Source of the DNA: Deltaproteobacteria bacterium
Lineage (GTDB): Bacteria; Myxococcota; Kuafuiibacteriia; Kuafuiibacteriales; Kuafuiibacteriaceae
Direction: 5' to 3'
NCBI GenBank assembly: GCA_016703535.1
Contig: JADJBV010000002.1
Location: forward strand, 62,001-126,000
DNA: 64,000 bases
Below the pieces are notes generated by a model. That model was not told where the DNA came from, searched no databases, and saw only the letters and a program-made list of their open reading frames with translations. Positions 27,171 to 35,005 of the stretch are shown here, one piece after another (position 1 is the stretch's first letter; every line of letters begins with the position of its first letter). The position numbers and the translations under genes are program-made.

Positions 27171-27821
27171 GTGTACGGCTGGTTGTTTTTGGTCACGTTG
27201 GCGGCCCCGGCCGACCCGGTGGCCGTCCTACTTCGAGAAGCCGAGGTGGCCGCCGCCCGGGGCGATGAGGCCCGTCGGGACCGGTGTTTATTGGGGTGGG
27301 CCAGCCTCCAGCCCCGGGCTCGGCCCCCCACCGGGCCCTTGGAGGCCGCCGCCGCTCGGGCCTTGGCCCAGATCCAGAGCCAGGGTGGGCTCGACGTCTA
27401 CACCTCCCGCCTGGCCGATCGGTTGAGGCTTGGCGTCCACGATCCCGCCGGGCTGGTGGACCGGGTGGACGCCTCGGTCGAGGTGGAAGGGCGTCGGGTC
27501 CGCTTGTCTCGGATGGAAGGTGGCGCCTTGGATCGCCGGGACTATCGGCTGCCCGAAGCGCGCCACCCGCTGGTGATCGAGTTGTGGTCCACCCAGTTTG
27601 GCCCCGAGTTGTTGTTGCGGCAGACGGTGATCGCCGCCGGTGCTCCGTCGTTGCCGGGCCCTCCCGATCCCAAACGGGCCGCCCAGGTGATCGATCCGGG
27701 CCCCGAGGTTGCGCCGATCCCGGCCCAGGCGCCGACGCCGCTGATCTCGTGGTGGTGGGTAGCGGGCGGCGTGCTCGCGGCCGGTTTGGCCGGCGCCGCG
27801 ATCTGGCAAGAGACCCGCTGA
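27171..27821 (+). CDS. Secreted protein with C-terminal membrane anchor, unknown function
   Basis: 216 residues from GTG. A short hydrophobic N-terminus (YGWLFLVTLAAPA) suggests a signal peptide, and the end holds one transmembrane helix (WWWVAGGVLAAGLAGAAIW). The middle has beta-rich sequence without recognisable motif. It is divergent from the MshEN/HEAT gene, 100 bp away. I do not recognise the family. Confidence 0.6.
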   Translation: MYGWLFLVTLAAPADPVAVLLREAEVAAARGDEARRDRCLLGWASLQPRARPPTGPLEAAAARALAQIQSQGGLDVYTSRLADRLRLGVHDPAGLVDRVDASVEVEGRRVRLSRMEGGALDRRDYRLPEARHPLVIELWSTQFGPELLLRQTVIAAGAPSLPGPPDPKRAAQVIDPGPEVAPIPAQAPTPLISWWWVAGGVLAAGLAGAAIWQETR

Positions 27822-27835
27822 GCGAAGGCGCTCGG
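27818..27835. terminator. Hairpin at the 3' end between convergent genes
   Basis: GAGCG, AAGG loop and CGCTC, extended by a wobble and one C-G pair, fold directly over the stop of the + strand gene and just before the stop of the - strand lipoprotein gene. No T-tract. Weak candidate for a shared terminator. Confidence 0.35.
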
Positions 27836-27837
27836 GA

Positions 27838-30018
27838 TCAGGGCACGCAGGCCGAAACTTCAGCCAGGCCCAGGCCCGACAACACCGGATCGAGATCGAA
27901 GGCGTCGACCTGAGTGCAGGTGCCCAAGCTACAAACGTGGCTGGCGTCGCAGGCGCTGTAGCAGATCCGCACACCGGTCCCGGGATCCAAACACCAACCC
28001 GAGCCGCAGTCCGCGTCTTGAGCGCAGCCCACCGCGCCGGCGATCGGGCCCACGGCTCGGCGGCAGTCGTACTCCACCGCCCGGACCTCGAGGTAGCTGG
28101 CGATCGGCGCACACCGTCGGTTGGCGGCACATTCGGTGTCGCTGTGGCAGTCGCTGGCGGTGCGGCGGCCGTCGCCCAAGATCGGCGTGGCGGTGGGTGG
28201 GTTGCCGGTGGACCACTGGGCGTCGGTCGCGTAGCTCGGCAACAACTCGGTGGTCAGGTCGTGATCGGCGTCGATCAACACCGCGGTCCCGCCGTTGAGG
28301 CCAGTGACCACGCTGGGCGTGCCGTTGTTGTTGAGCGCCAGGATCTCGTTTTCGATGGCGGTGGCGGCGACCTGCACCGCGGACTCGCAGACGGTCAGGA
28401 AGAAGTTGGCCGGGAAGCCGGTGGCCGTCGACAAGCTGTTGGCGATGTCCACACACCCGACCAAGTTGCCGATCACCTGGCCGAGGCTGTTGCCATTGAG
28501 CGGCGGCGGCAGGCTGGGGAACACCACGCTGTTGAGGAGGAACAACACCAAAGATCCGTACTGCAGATCCATGGTGTGGGCGTCCAGCGCCAACTCGAAG
28601 CGTTCGGTCTCGCCGCCTTGAGGGACGTGGTTGACCCGCGCGCCGTAGGTCGCCTCGACCGGGGCCAAGATCGCGTTGGCGCCCGCGATCGGGTAGGCGC
28701 GGCGGGCACAACCCAGATCACCGGCCGGACAACCTTGGCTCCACTCCAACACGATCGCCTGCCACGCTTCGTGGACCACCAAGCGATCGGGGGTGCCGCT
28801 GGAGGTCAAGGTGATACGGGCGCCGACGTCGAAGTGGCGAATGGCGCCGGCGATGTCGTCACCCAAGTTGGTGAAGTCGATGTAGTCCTGACCCAGCTGC
28901 TGCACCAGGAAGTCGTCGAGGGCGATGCTGGCGATGCGCCAGGTGTTGAACAACCCGGCGTTGGCCCGGACCTCGGCGAAGCTCGCGGGGCGCGCTGGGC
29001 CACCTCCTGGCGGGTTCCACTCGACGAAGTTGGTCCCGACCGAGTCATCCAAAGCCGCCAATACTTGGTAGATCGCCCAGCCCGCCGGATCCGAGAGGAA
29101 GTCGGTCAAGGTCACCAAGGTCTCGTCGAGGGGCGGCGGCAGGGTCTGGGCCAGATCCAGCTGCAACAACACGTCGTAGTCGCCGACCAAAACGCTGGGG
29201 AGCTGTTGCAAGTTAACTTGCACGGTGGTGGTGCCACCGCCGGCCAAGCGGGTGCCGTCGCTGCAGCCCCGAGCGATGGTCTCGCCCCGGGCGTTTTCGC
29301 CGGTGACATAGGCGGTGACCAGCTGGCCGCTGATCAAGCCGGTGAAGGTCCGAGACGCCGGCAGCCCGATGAGGTTGGCGGTCAAGGTGGCGGCCGGCAG
29401 GTTGGCGGCGGCGAGGAGCTGGGCGCAGGTCGGCACCACACCGGGCGCGCCGAGATAAATGCGGGCGTTGGCGGTCGGGACCGGCAAACGGGCGCTCGAG
29501 TTGACCTGCAGCAACAAGGAGGACGCCGGATCTTCGCGCACGTCGATCGCCACGATCACGTTCGGGGCGCGATCGGCCGATGCGGTGACCATCGACATGC
29601 CGGCGGTGTTGCCCGCGTTGAAGCGCACCACCGCTCGACCCGTCCCGTCGGTGGTGGCCATCGCCGCGGCCAAGGTGCCGCCACTGCCCGCGGCCACAAA
29701 ACGCACCACCTCGTTGGGCACCGCGGCCCCGGCGGGCGTGCGCAGGAAAAAGCCGAGATCGCGGTTGGCGCCGAGGTACAGCGTGATCGGTGAGGTGCCG
29801 TCGAAGTTCAGGACTCGAGCCTCGGGGACCCCGCTGTCCGAGTCGCCGCTGTCGGGGAAGCCGGCGTCCACCGGCGGGAACCCCACGTCCTCGACGCCAA
29901 GATCGAGCGCAGGGACCCCCGCGTCGTCGTCGACCACGGTGAGGAGCGGGTCATCGCAGTTGCAGGCGGCGAGGAGTGAGACCAGGAGGCCATGACCGAA
30001 CAGACGGTGCAGTTTCAT
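27838..30018 (-). CDS. Large lipoprotein with Ig-like domain and cysteine-rich C-terminus
   Basis: 726 residues. The chosen ATG (MKLHRLFGHGLLVSLLAAC) gives a compact lipoprotein signal; the frame is open for another 46 codons upstream. After an Asp/Pro/Gly-rich linker, residues about 70-165 resemble a bacterial Ig-like (Big_1/invasin) fold with TDGTGRAVVRFNAG. The central 400 residues have no motif I know. The C-terminus carries cysteine modules with CHSDTECAANRRC and CAQDADCGSGWC, seen in many myxobacterial surface proteins. Likely outer-membrane surface exposed. Confidence 0.75.
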   Translation of the reverse strand: MKLHRLFGHGLLVSLLAACNCDDPLLTVVDDDAGVPALDLGVEDVGFPPVDAGFPDSGDSDSGVPEARVLNFDGTSPITLYLGANRDLGFFLRTPAGAAVPNEVVRFVAAGSGGTLAAAMATTDGTGRAVVRFNAGNTAGMSMVTASADRAPNVIVAIDVREDPASSLLLQVNSSARLPVPTANARIYLGAPGVVPTCAQLLAAANLPAATLTANLIGLPASRTFTGLISGQLVTAYVTGENARGETIARGCSDGTRLAGGGTTTVQVNLQQLPSVLVGDYDVLLQLDLAQTLPPPLDETLVTLTDFLSDPAGWAIYQVLAALDDSVGTNFVEWNPPGGGPARPASFAEVRANAGLFNTWRIASIALDDFLVQQLGQDYIDFTNLGDDIAGAIRHFDVGARITLTSSGTPDRLVVHEAWQAIVLEWSQGCPAGDLGCARRAYPIAGANAILAPVEATYGARVNHVPQGGETERFELALDAHTMDLQYGSLVLFLLNSVVFPSLPPPLNGNSLGQVIGNLVGCVDIANSLSTATGFPANFFLTVCESAVQVAATAIENEILALNNNGTPSVVTGLNGGTAVLIDADHDLTTELLPSYATDAQWSTGNPPTATPILGDGRRTASDCHSDTECAANRRCAPIASYLEVRAVEYDCRRAVGPIAGAVGCAQDADCGSGWCLDPGTGVRICYSACDASHVCSLGTCTQVDAFDLDPVLSGLGLAEVSACVP

Positions 30019-30176
30019 GAGCAGCGGCGAGTCATGAGCCAGGAAGCGTAGGTGGGCATCGGACATCCTGAGGAGACCGACGGGTCGGGCAGTCGGCGGG
30101 GACCCTGACCTGCGGGGTACTAACGTTAACCCGTCCCTGTTGGCAAAAACCGTCAATTTGTGTGCAACGAACCTAC

Positions 30177-31220
30177 ATGCCGGTCGATAACCCAGCCCAC
30201 ATGCCGGTGAACGGAGTTCAGCCCACCTCTTTTGTCGTGCCGCTCGAGCTCCCGGTCAGCCCCGCGCCGCCCAGCGACACCTCCGAAACGCCCCTCGGCC
30301 CTCGGACCACACCCCTTCCCGGCGCCCCGGACGCCGCCCTCGCGGGATTGGGGACCCGGGGCTTTCAAGGCAACGCCAAGCTTCGGGATCTGGCCCTCGG
30401 TGCGGTGCCACCCATCGTCCGGGGCGCGCCCAAAAACGACGCGGTGCAGATCGCCCAGACCGCGCTCTACTCCTTGGGCTTCATCGGCGGGACCGGCGGC
30501 TGCGACGGTCGTTTTGGTCCCAAGTCGGAGGCGGCGATCCGGGCCTTTCAGGACTCGGTGCCCATCCCTCAGACCGGTGTCCTCGATCAGGCGACGGTCA
30601 TCGCCCTCGATCAGGCCGCGTCGGCGCAGATCGCCCGGCTTTTGGCCGAGACGCTGCCGGTGGGCAGCAAACGCGGGCAATTCCAGATCGTCGCCGACCT
30701 CGCCAACACCGCCGAAACTCGGGTCTACGTGTTGGGCGCCGACGGCTCACCGGTCGCGCGTTACCTCACCTCGCCGGGCACTCGCCAACACCCGACCCGA
30801 GGCGAACGCTTCACCATTCGTCGAGTGTTGCCGCGGCGCCCTTGGATCCCGCCCCAAAGCGCCTGGGCGGCCGGCCTGCAGCAGGTGCCCCAGGGCATCC
30901 ACAACCCGATGGGGATCTTGAAGCTCGACTTCGGCGCCTACGCTCAATACCTCCACGGGATCCCGCAGGGCGCGGAGGCCGATCTGGGACGGGCAGCCTC
31001 CCATGGTTGCCTGCGGCTTTCGGGCGCCAACATCCTGGAGCTGCACGAACGTTACGCCGAGTGCGGCACCGAGGTCCGGATCAACCGAGGCCCCCAACGC
31101 AGCGCCGCCTTGCGCGCCGCCTTCGCGGAGACGGGTTTGGCGGATCGACCCCTCGACGCCGGGCGAGCCCACATGTTCGGTTATTGCTACGGCGACCTTG
31201 GCCAATATCAGCAGCTGTGA
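30177..31220 (+). CDS. L,D-transpeptidase with peptidoglycan-binding domain
   Basis: 347 residues; a GTG at 30162 would add five. Residues about 80-145 form a peptidoglycan-binding domain (QTALYSLGFIGG, DGRFGPKSEAAIRAFQD). The C-terminal YkuD domain has the His of YLHGIPQG and the catalytic SHGCLRLSG, so the Cys is intact. It would make 3-3 cross-links or attach proteins to peptidoglycan. Unusually, no signal peptide is visible: the first 70 residues are Pro-rich and not hydrophobic. No ribosome binding site was found for any candidate start. Confidence 0.85.
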   Translation: MPVDNPAHMPVNGVQPTSFVVPLELPVSPAPPSDTSETPLGPRTTPLPGAPDAALAGLGTRGFQGNAKLRDLALGAVPPIVRGAPKNDAVQIAQTALYSLGFIGGTGGCDGRFGPKSEAAIRAFQDSVPIPQTGVLDQATVIALDQAASAQIARLLAETLPVGSKRGQFQIVADLANTAETRVYVLGADGSPVARYLTSPGTRQHPTRGERFTIRRVLPRRPWIPPQSAWAAGLQQVPQGIHNPMGILKLDFGAYAQYLHGIPQGAEADLGRAASHGCLRLSGANILELHERYAECGTEVRINRGPQRSAALRAAFAETGLADRPLDAGRAHMFGYCYGDLGQYQQL

Positions 31221-31239
31221 GCCGCGACGGGTGAGGCCT

Positions 31240-32889
31240 TCACTTGGGCCGGCCCATGCCGAGCCTCAGCGACAAGCGTGATCGATCTGGGGTCGGGCGC
31301 GCCACCAAGCTGGCCTCGTCGATCACCTCGATCAGCGGACGCAACTTGAGGCGCATCGCCTCGACCATCAAAAGTTCGGGGCGATGTCCCAGGCCCACGG
31401 CGTTGGCGGCCACCGCCGCGTCGATCGCCTTCAGGTGCACCTTCAGCTCCAGGTTGGGACCGGGCACCACCTCCACTGGCGCGTTGCCGAGGTTTTTGAA
31501 GCGTCGCAACGACGCGGCGGCGCTCCCGGGCCCAGCGCTGAACACCAACGCTTCGTTCAACACCTGCACCTCGAAGCGGCCGTTGGGCGTGGTGCGCAAC
31601 ACTTGGCGTCGAGGCAGCGGGTTGCCGCTGGGGTCACTCGCCACCGGCTCGGAGATGGCTTCGGGCCAAGAGTCGAGCATCCTTCGATCACTGCGGCCCA
31701 CGGCGATGGCGCTGGGGAACAAAAAGGCCCAATCGAGGGGCTTGGGATCGACGCGCTTTTTGGCGGCGTCGCAGTCGCAGTCGACGCCGTAGACCAACAC
31801 GCCCATCGCGCCATCCAGGGCTTCGATCGGCACCGGCGGGGCCTCCAACGCCTCCAGCACCGCCGCCGCCAAGCGCGGGTCGACGTTGGCTTGACCGTGG
31901 ATCAAGGCCGGCGTCTCGGCCCAACGCGCCACCGGACCTCGGGAACTCTGCTTGGGCGCCAGCTCCTCCAGCGCCTTTTGTCCGGCGGGGGTCAGGCCCA
32001 GCTCGGCGTGGAGCTCCACAGCCGAGCCGCGACGCACCAGGGCCAAAGCACCCGCGTTGAAGGACTTGCCGGTCCGCTTCCAGCGCAGCTCCGAGTCCTT
32101 CAGGTTCTCCTCCAAGGCCTTTTTGGTCGACGGGGGCTCGAAGCGGTTGCGTTGCCGAACCGCGTCCAAGCGACGTTTGGCCAAGTGATCGACCCAGGAG
32201 GTCGGATCGAAGATCCCATAGAGCCGGGCCTGCGGCGGGAGCGCCGCCATCGCCGATTGCAAGGCGGGTGAGGTGCGACCGGTGCTGTCGACCTTGAGCA
32301 CGTTCTCCAGCGAGGCCAACGGCGCCGGATCTTGATCCGCGCCGATCTGGCAGTGAGCCCTTTGTTCGATCGAGTGGCAGGCCACCGGCAGTTCGGTGTC
32401 CGCGCCCAAGACCATCACCTGTTCACCCAAGAGCGACACGAACTTGGGTTCGTCGAGCTCCGCCAACCAACGCAGGAACTTCGGTCGATCGCTGATCCCA
32501 AAACCGAGCACCCATGTTTTGCCGTCGTCGCTGAGGGTGAGGCTCAACGCACCGACGCCGTCCACCCCTCGAGCCTGGTAGTGGTTCGGATCCCGCAGCG
32601 TTCGATAGAGCTCCACCACCGGCGAAGTGCCCAAGGCGCCGAGAAGCGCCTGTTCATGGTTGGGTTCCACCAGCTCCACGACTCGGAGCAGATCGGCCAG
32701 ATCCGTCGCGGCTTCGTTGAGGTGAGGCGCCCAGACGGTGACCAAGGCGCCTTTCGGGAGGCGCATGGGCGGACGAGGTGTGGCGACCGGGTCAGGGGCG
32801 GGCCCTTTGCTGAGCACCGAAACGGGGCGCCCATCTTGGGCGTAGGCCTGAGAGCCCAGGAGCAAAAGCGGGAGGATGAGGAACTTCAG
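31240..32889 (-). CDS. Secreted protein of unknown function, probable CTG start
   Basis: 549 residues. The first part is a textbook signal peptide (LKFLILPLLLLGSQAYA then QDG), yet no ATG, GTG or TTG lies in front of it in frame; the codon at the right place is CTG, which overlaps the TGA of the upstream gene (CTGA). The mature protein has alternating helix and strand with Lys/Glu-rich stretches and a few cysteines (VDCDCDAAKK) and no catalytic motif I recognise. It is coupled to the small membrane-protein gene upstream. Likely periplasmic. Confidence 0.65.
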   Translation of the reverse strand: MKFLILPLLLLGSQAYAQDGRPVSVLSKGPAPDPVATPRPPMRLPKGALVTVWAPHLNEAATDLADLLRVVELVEPNHEQALLGALGTSPVVELYRTLRDPNHYQARGVDGVGALSLTLSDDGKTWVLGFGISDRPKFLRWLAELDEPKFVSLLGEQVMVLGADTELPVACHSIEQRAHCQIGADQDPAPLASLENVLKVDSTGRTSPALQSAMAALPPQARLYGIFDPTSWVDHLAKRRLDAVRQRNRFEPPSTKKALEENLKDSELRWKRTGKSFNAGALALVRRGSAVELHAELGLTPAGQKALEELAPKQSSRGPVARWAETPALIHGQANVDPRLAAAVLEALEAPPVPIEALDGAMGVLVYGVDCDCDAAKKRVDPKPLDWAFLFPSAIAVGRSDRRMLDSWPEAISEPVASDPSGNPLPRRQVLRTTPNGRFEVQVLNEALVFSAGPGSAAASLRRFKNLGNAPVEVVPGPNLELKVHLKAIDAAVAANAVGLGHRPELLMVEAMRLKLRPLIEVIDEASLVARPTPDRSRLSLRLGMGRPK

Positions 32890-33182
32890 GAGGTCGGCGC
32901 CGGCGGCACGAACATCGCCGCTTGAGCCTCGGCCTTTTTGCGGCGCAAGGCACGTTGTGCGTAGGCCATGCCGACCAACAAGGAGGCGAGCAGCGGTGAC
33001 ATGGCGATCAACACCGCCACCACCTTGAACTCGAAGATCCCGTCGAGGAGCGGCTGAAACACGTTGTTGAGGTCGTGGCCCTCGAGCACGCCCCAAAACA
33101 CGGCGACGGCCACCACGATCGCGAAGAGGTTCATCGCCAGGAACCAGAAGATCCGTTGTTGGCGGTAGGGATCGGCGCCCAT
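32886..33182 (-). CDS. Small two-helix membrane protein
   Basis: 98 residues from the second ATG (MGADPYRQQRIFW), which is preceded by AAGGTG at 8 bases; a further ATG lies 30 bases upstream. Two hydrophobic helices (about 14-35 and 55-75) flank a short loop, and the C-terminus is Ala/Lys-rich and basic. It overlaps the next gene by its stop codon. Function unknown. Confidence 0.6.
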   Translation of the reverse strand: MGADPYRQQRIFWFLAMNLFAIVVAVAVFWGVLEGHDLNNVFQPLLDGIFEFKVVAVLIAMSPLLASLLVGMAYAQRALRRKKAEAQAAMFVPPAPTS

Positions 33183-33434
33183 TTCGGGGCACCTTAGGAA
33201 GGTGATCCGCACTTGTCGACCGAGAAGGCCCTGGGCCTCCCTCTGGATCGGTCCTCGACTGTGCCGTTTTTTTCACGATCGTCGCAACACTCCCACGGTC
33301 CCTGTGCCTGGGCCGCACAGTCGAGCCACCCGCGCCGGGCCACACTGCATCCAACCCCTCACAGGTTAAGGCCATTCCAGTCGGGCTGCCACTTCCCCAG
33401 CGGTTGGTGCGCAAGATGCAGAGACCCATCAAGT

Positions 33435-34043
33435 ATGGGTGTCTTACGCTGGCTCCTCCCCTCGGTCTTCGCCGCCACCCTGTGGTCGACCCCGGCAGAA
33501 GCCGTCGGCACCCACTTCGTCTTGGAGTTAACCACGGGGCTCGGCGAATCCGCCTATCTCCACGAAAGCCCAGGCCTGACCGCCGGCGTCTCCTTCGGGA
33601 CCTCCTTTAAGCTCAGCTTCTTGCCGGTGCGTTGGTACATCCTCGCCAACCTGGCCGGGCGCAACGCCTACACCAGCGGCGACCTCTCGGGGATCGACTA
33701 CAACCTCGACCGCCGGGAGCTCGACGTCTACCTCTCGCAACGGCTGGTGCTCCCGATCTACGGGTACTTTCGAGCCTACGGCGAGGTCGGGCTCGGCCAA
33801 CGTTTCACCAACCAGACCCTCAGCCGGGGCCAGGCCTTGGGCTCCCTGAGCGAAAGCAGCAGCGCACTCCTTTTGGTGGCGGCCCTCGGCGTGCAAGCCC
33901 GCTTTCACGAAAACTTCTCGATCGGTTTGCGAGGTGAGGTCGCGCCTCTGGCGGGCCCTGCCGATCTCGCGGCGGTGGCGGCCGAGGTCTACCCAACGCC
34001 CAACCGGATCGCCTTGTTGGCCCAGCTGGGGTTCCACTTCTGA
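33435..34043 (+). CDS. Outer-membrane beta-barrel protein
   Basis: 202 residues. Signal peptide LLPSVFAATLWSTPAEA, then alternating amphipathic strands typical of a small barrel, ending in an aromatic residue (ALLAQLGFHF), as outer-membrane proteins do. The start is the ATG before GVLRW, since upstream sequence in the same frame is not signal-like. The lipoprotein gene that follows starts on its stop codon, so the pair may work together on the outer membrane. Confidence 0.8.
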   Translation: MGVLRWLLPSVFAATLWSTPAEAVGTHFVLELTTGLGESAYLHESPGLTAGVSFGTSFKLSFLPVRWYILANLAGRNAYTSGDLSGIDYNLDRRELDVYLSQRLVLPIYGYFRAYGEVGLGQRFTNQTLSRGQALGSLSESSSALLLVAALGVQARFHENFSIGLRGEVAPLAGPADLAAVAAEVYPTPNRIALLAQLGFHF

Positions 34044-35005
34044 TGCGCAACCTCGGCCTCCTTGGTTTGGCCAGCTTGCTGGCCGCCTGTGAAGGGAGCC
34101 AAGCCGCGGGCCTCGAACTTCGGCTCGGTGAAGAGACCTGCGGTGAACCTCGTTGCCAGACCCGCCTCCTCGGCCAGGGCCTCTACGTCTCGGCCGGCGA
34201 AGTGCAAGGGGACGATCCGCTGGCGAACGAAGAAGGGCAGCTGCTCTTTTACGGCGAAGGCCAGACCGAAACCGGCACGACGGTGGTGGTGGAGTTGGCC
34301 TTTGGTGAACGAGGCCTGACCCGGGCCCGCTATCGAGAGATCAAGGATGGGCGGGTCCTGTTTCGGGGGCGGGTCGAACAACCCACCTTGGAGATCGAGC
34401 CCGACGGCCGTCGCCGTTTTCACCTGGTGGCCGTCGATGGTCCGAAGGCCCGGATCGTCGACGGCACCATCGAGGGGTTCGGGCAGGTGGTCATCAACGA
34501 AGAAGGCCAGGTCGAAGGGGGCGGGTGTGGCGGTGAAGATCCCGACCCCGACGTGGTGATCTACTGGCCCGCGCCAGGGCCGGTGCACCGGGTCCCCGAT
34601 CCCAATCCCAGCCCGACGCCAACCATGCCCGTCTCCACCGCGCCGGCCGATGAAGGTTGCGGCGGCGGCGATCCCGAGCCGAACAACCCGGACACTTCGG
34701 GCTGTGAAGGCGACACCAGCACCCCAACCTCGTCGGATACATCGGGCTGCGAAGGCGACACCAGCTCCAGCTCCAGCAGCTCGGGGTGCGAAGGCGACAC
34801 CAGCTCGAGTTCGAGCTCGAGCTCCGGCTGTGAGGGCGACAGCAGCTCCAGCTCCAGCAGCAGCTCCTCGTGTGAAGGGGACACGGTCAGCGCCGCCGCT
34901 TGTGCGCCGCTCCTGCCGTGGGACCGGATCTTGGCGATCTTGGGCCGCACCTTCGGCCCGATCTCGTTGGTCGGGGTTTGGAATCGAATCAAGCGCCGCC
35001 GCTGA
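34043..35005 (+). CDS. Lipoprotein with Cys-Glu-Gly-Asp/Ser repeats
   Basis: 320 residues. Lipobox LLAAC at 12-16, a beta-rich domain (about 22-160), a Pro/Asp linker (165-215), then five CEGD units at residues 221, 236, 249, 263 and 277, separated by Thr/Ser runs of up to nine or ten serines. The end is LLPWDRILAILGRTFGP with a basic RIKRRR tail, a little like a surface-sorting signal but with only a weak hydrophobic stretch. Function unknown; a rigid, disulfide-bonded or glycosylated stalk is possible. Its ATG shares a base with the barrel gene's stop. Confidence 0.7.
   Translation: MRNLGLLGLASLLAACEGSQAAGLELRLGEETCGEPRCQTRLLGQGLYVSAGEVQGDDPLANEEGQLLFYGEGQTETGTTVVVELAFGERGLTRARYREIKDGRVLFRGRVEQPTLEIEPDGRRRFHLVAVDGPKARIVDGTIEGFGQVVINEEGQVEGGGCGGEDPDPDVVIYWPAPGPVHRVPDPNPSPTPTMPVSTAPADEGCGGGDPEPNNPDTSGCEGDTSTPTSSDTSGCEGDTSSSSSSSGCEGDTSSSSSSSSGCEGDSSSSSSSSSSCEGDTVSAAACAPLLPWDRILAILGRTFGPISLVGVWNRIKRRR
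34700..34882 (+). repeat. Five tandem CEGD-Ser repeats
   Basis: The encoded unit is about 13-15 residues, (S)GCEGDT followed by a serine tract. The DNA uses several different serine codons (AGC, TCC, TCG, AGT), so the tract seems maintained at the protein level rather than being a recent slippage product. Confidence 0.85.

Noticed and set aside
24041..27268. A 1075-codon + strand frame opposite the MshEN/HEAT gene.
   Set aside because: Arg/Gly/Gln-rich antisense translation typical of GC-rich coding DNA; the - strand frame contains recognisable domains.
23612..27331. The ORF of the MshEN/HEAT protein could start at 27331, adding 87 residues.
   Set aside because: The upstream part is antisense to the gene at 27171 and has no domain; the ATG at 27070 starts exactly at the MshEN fold.
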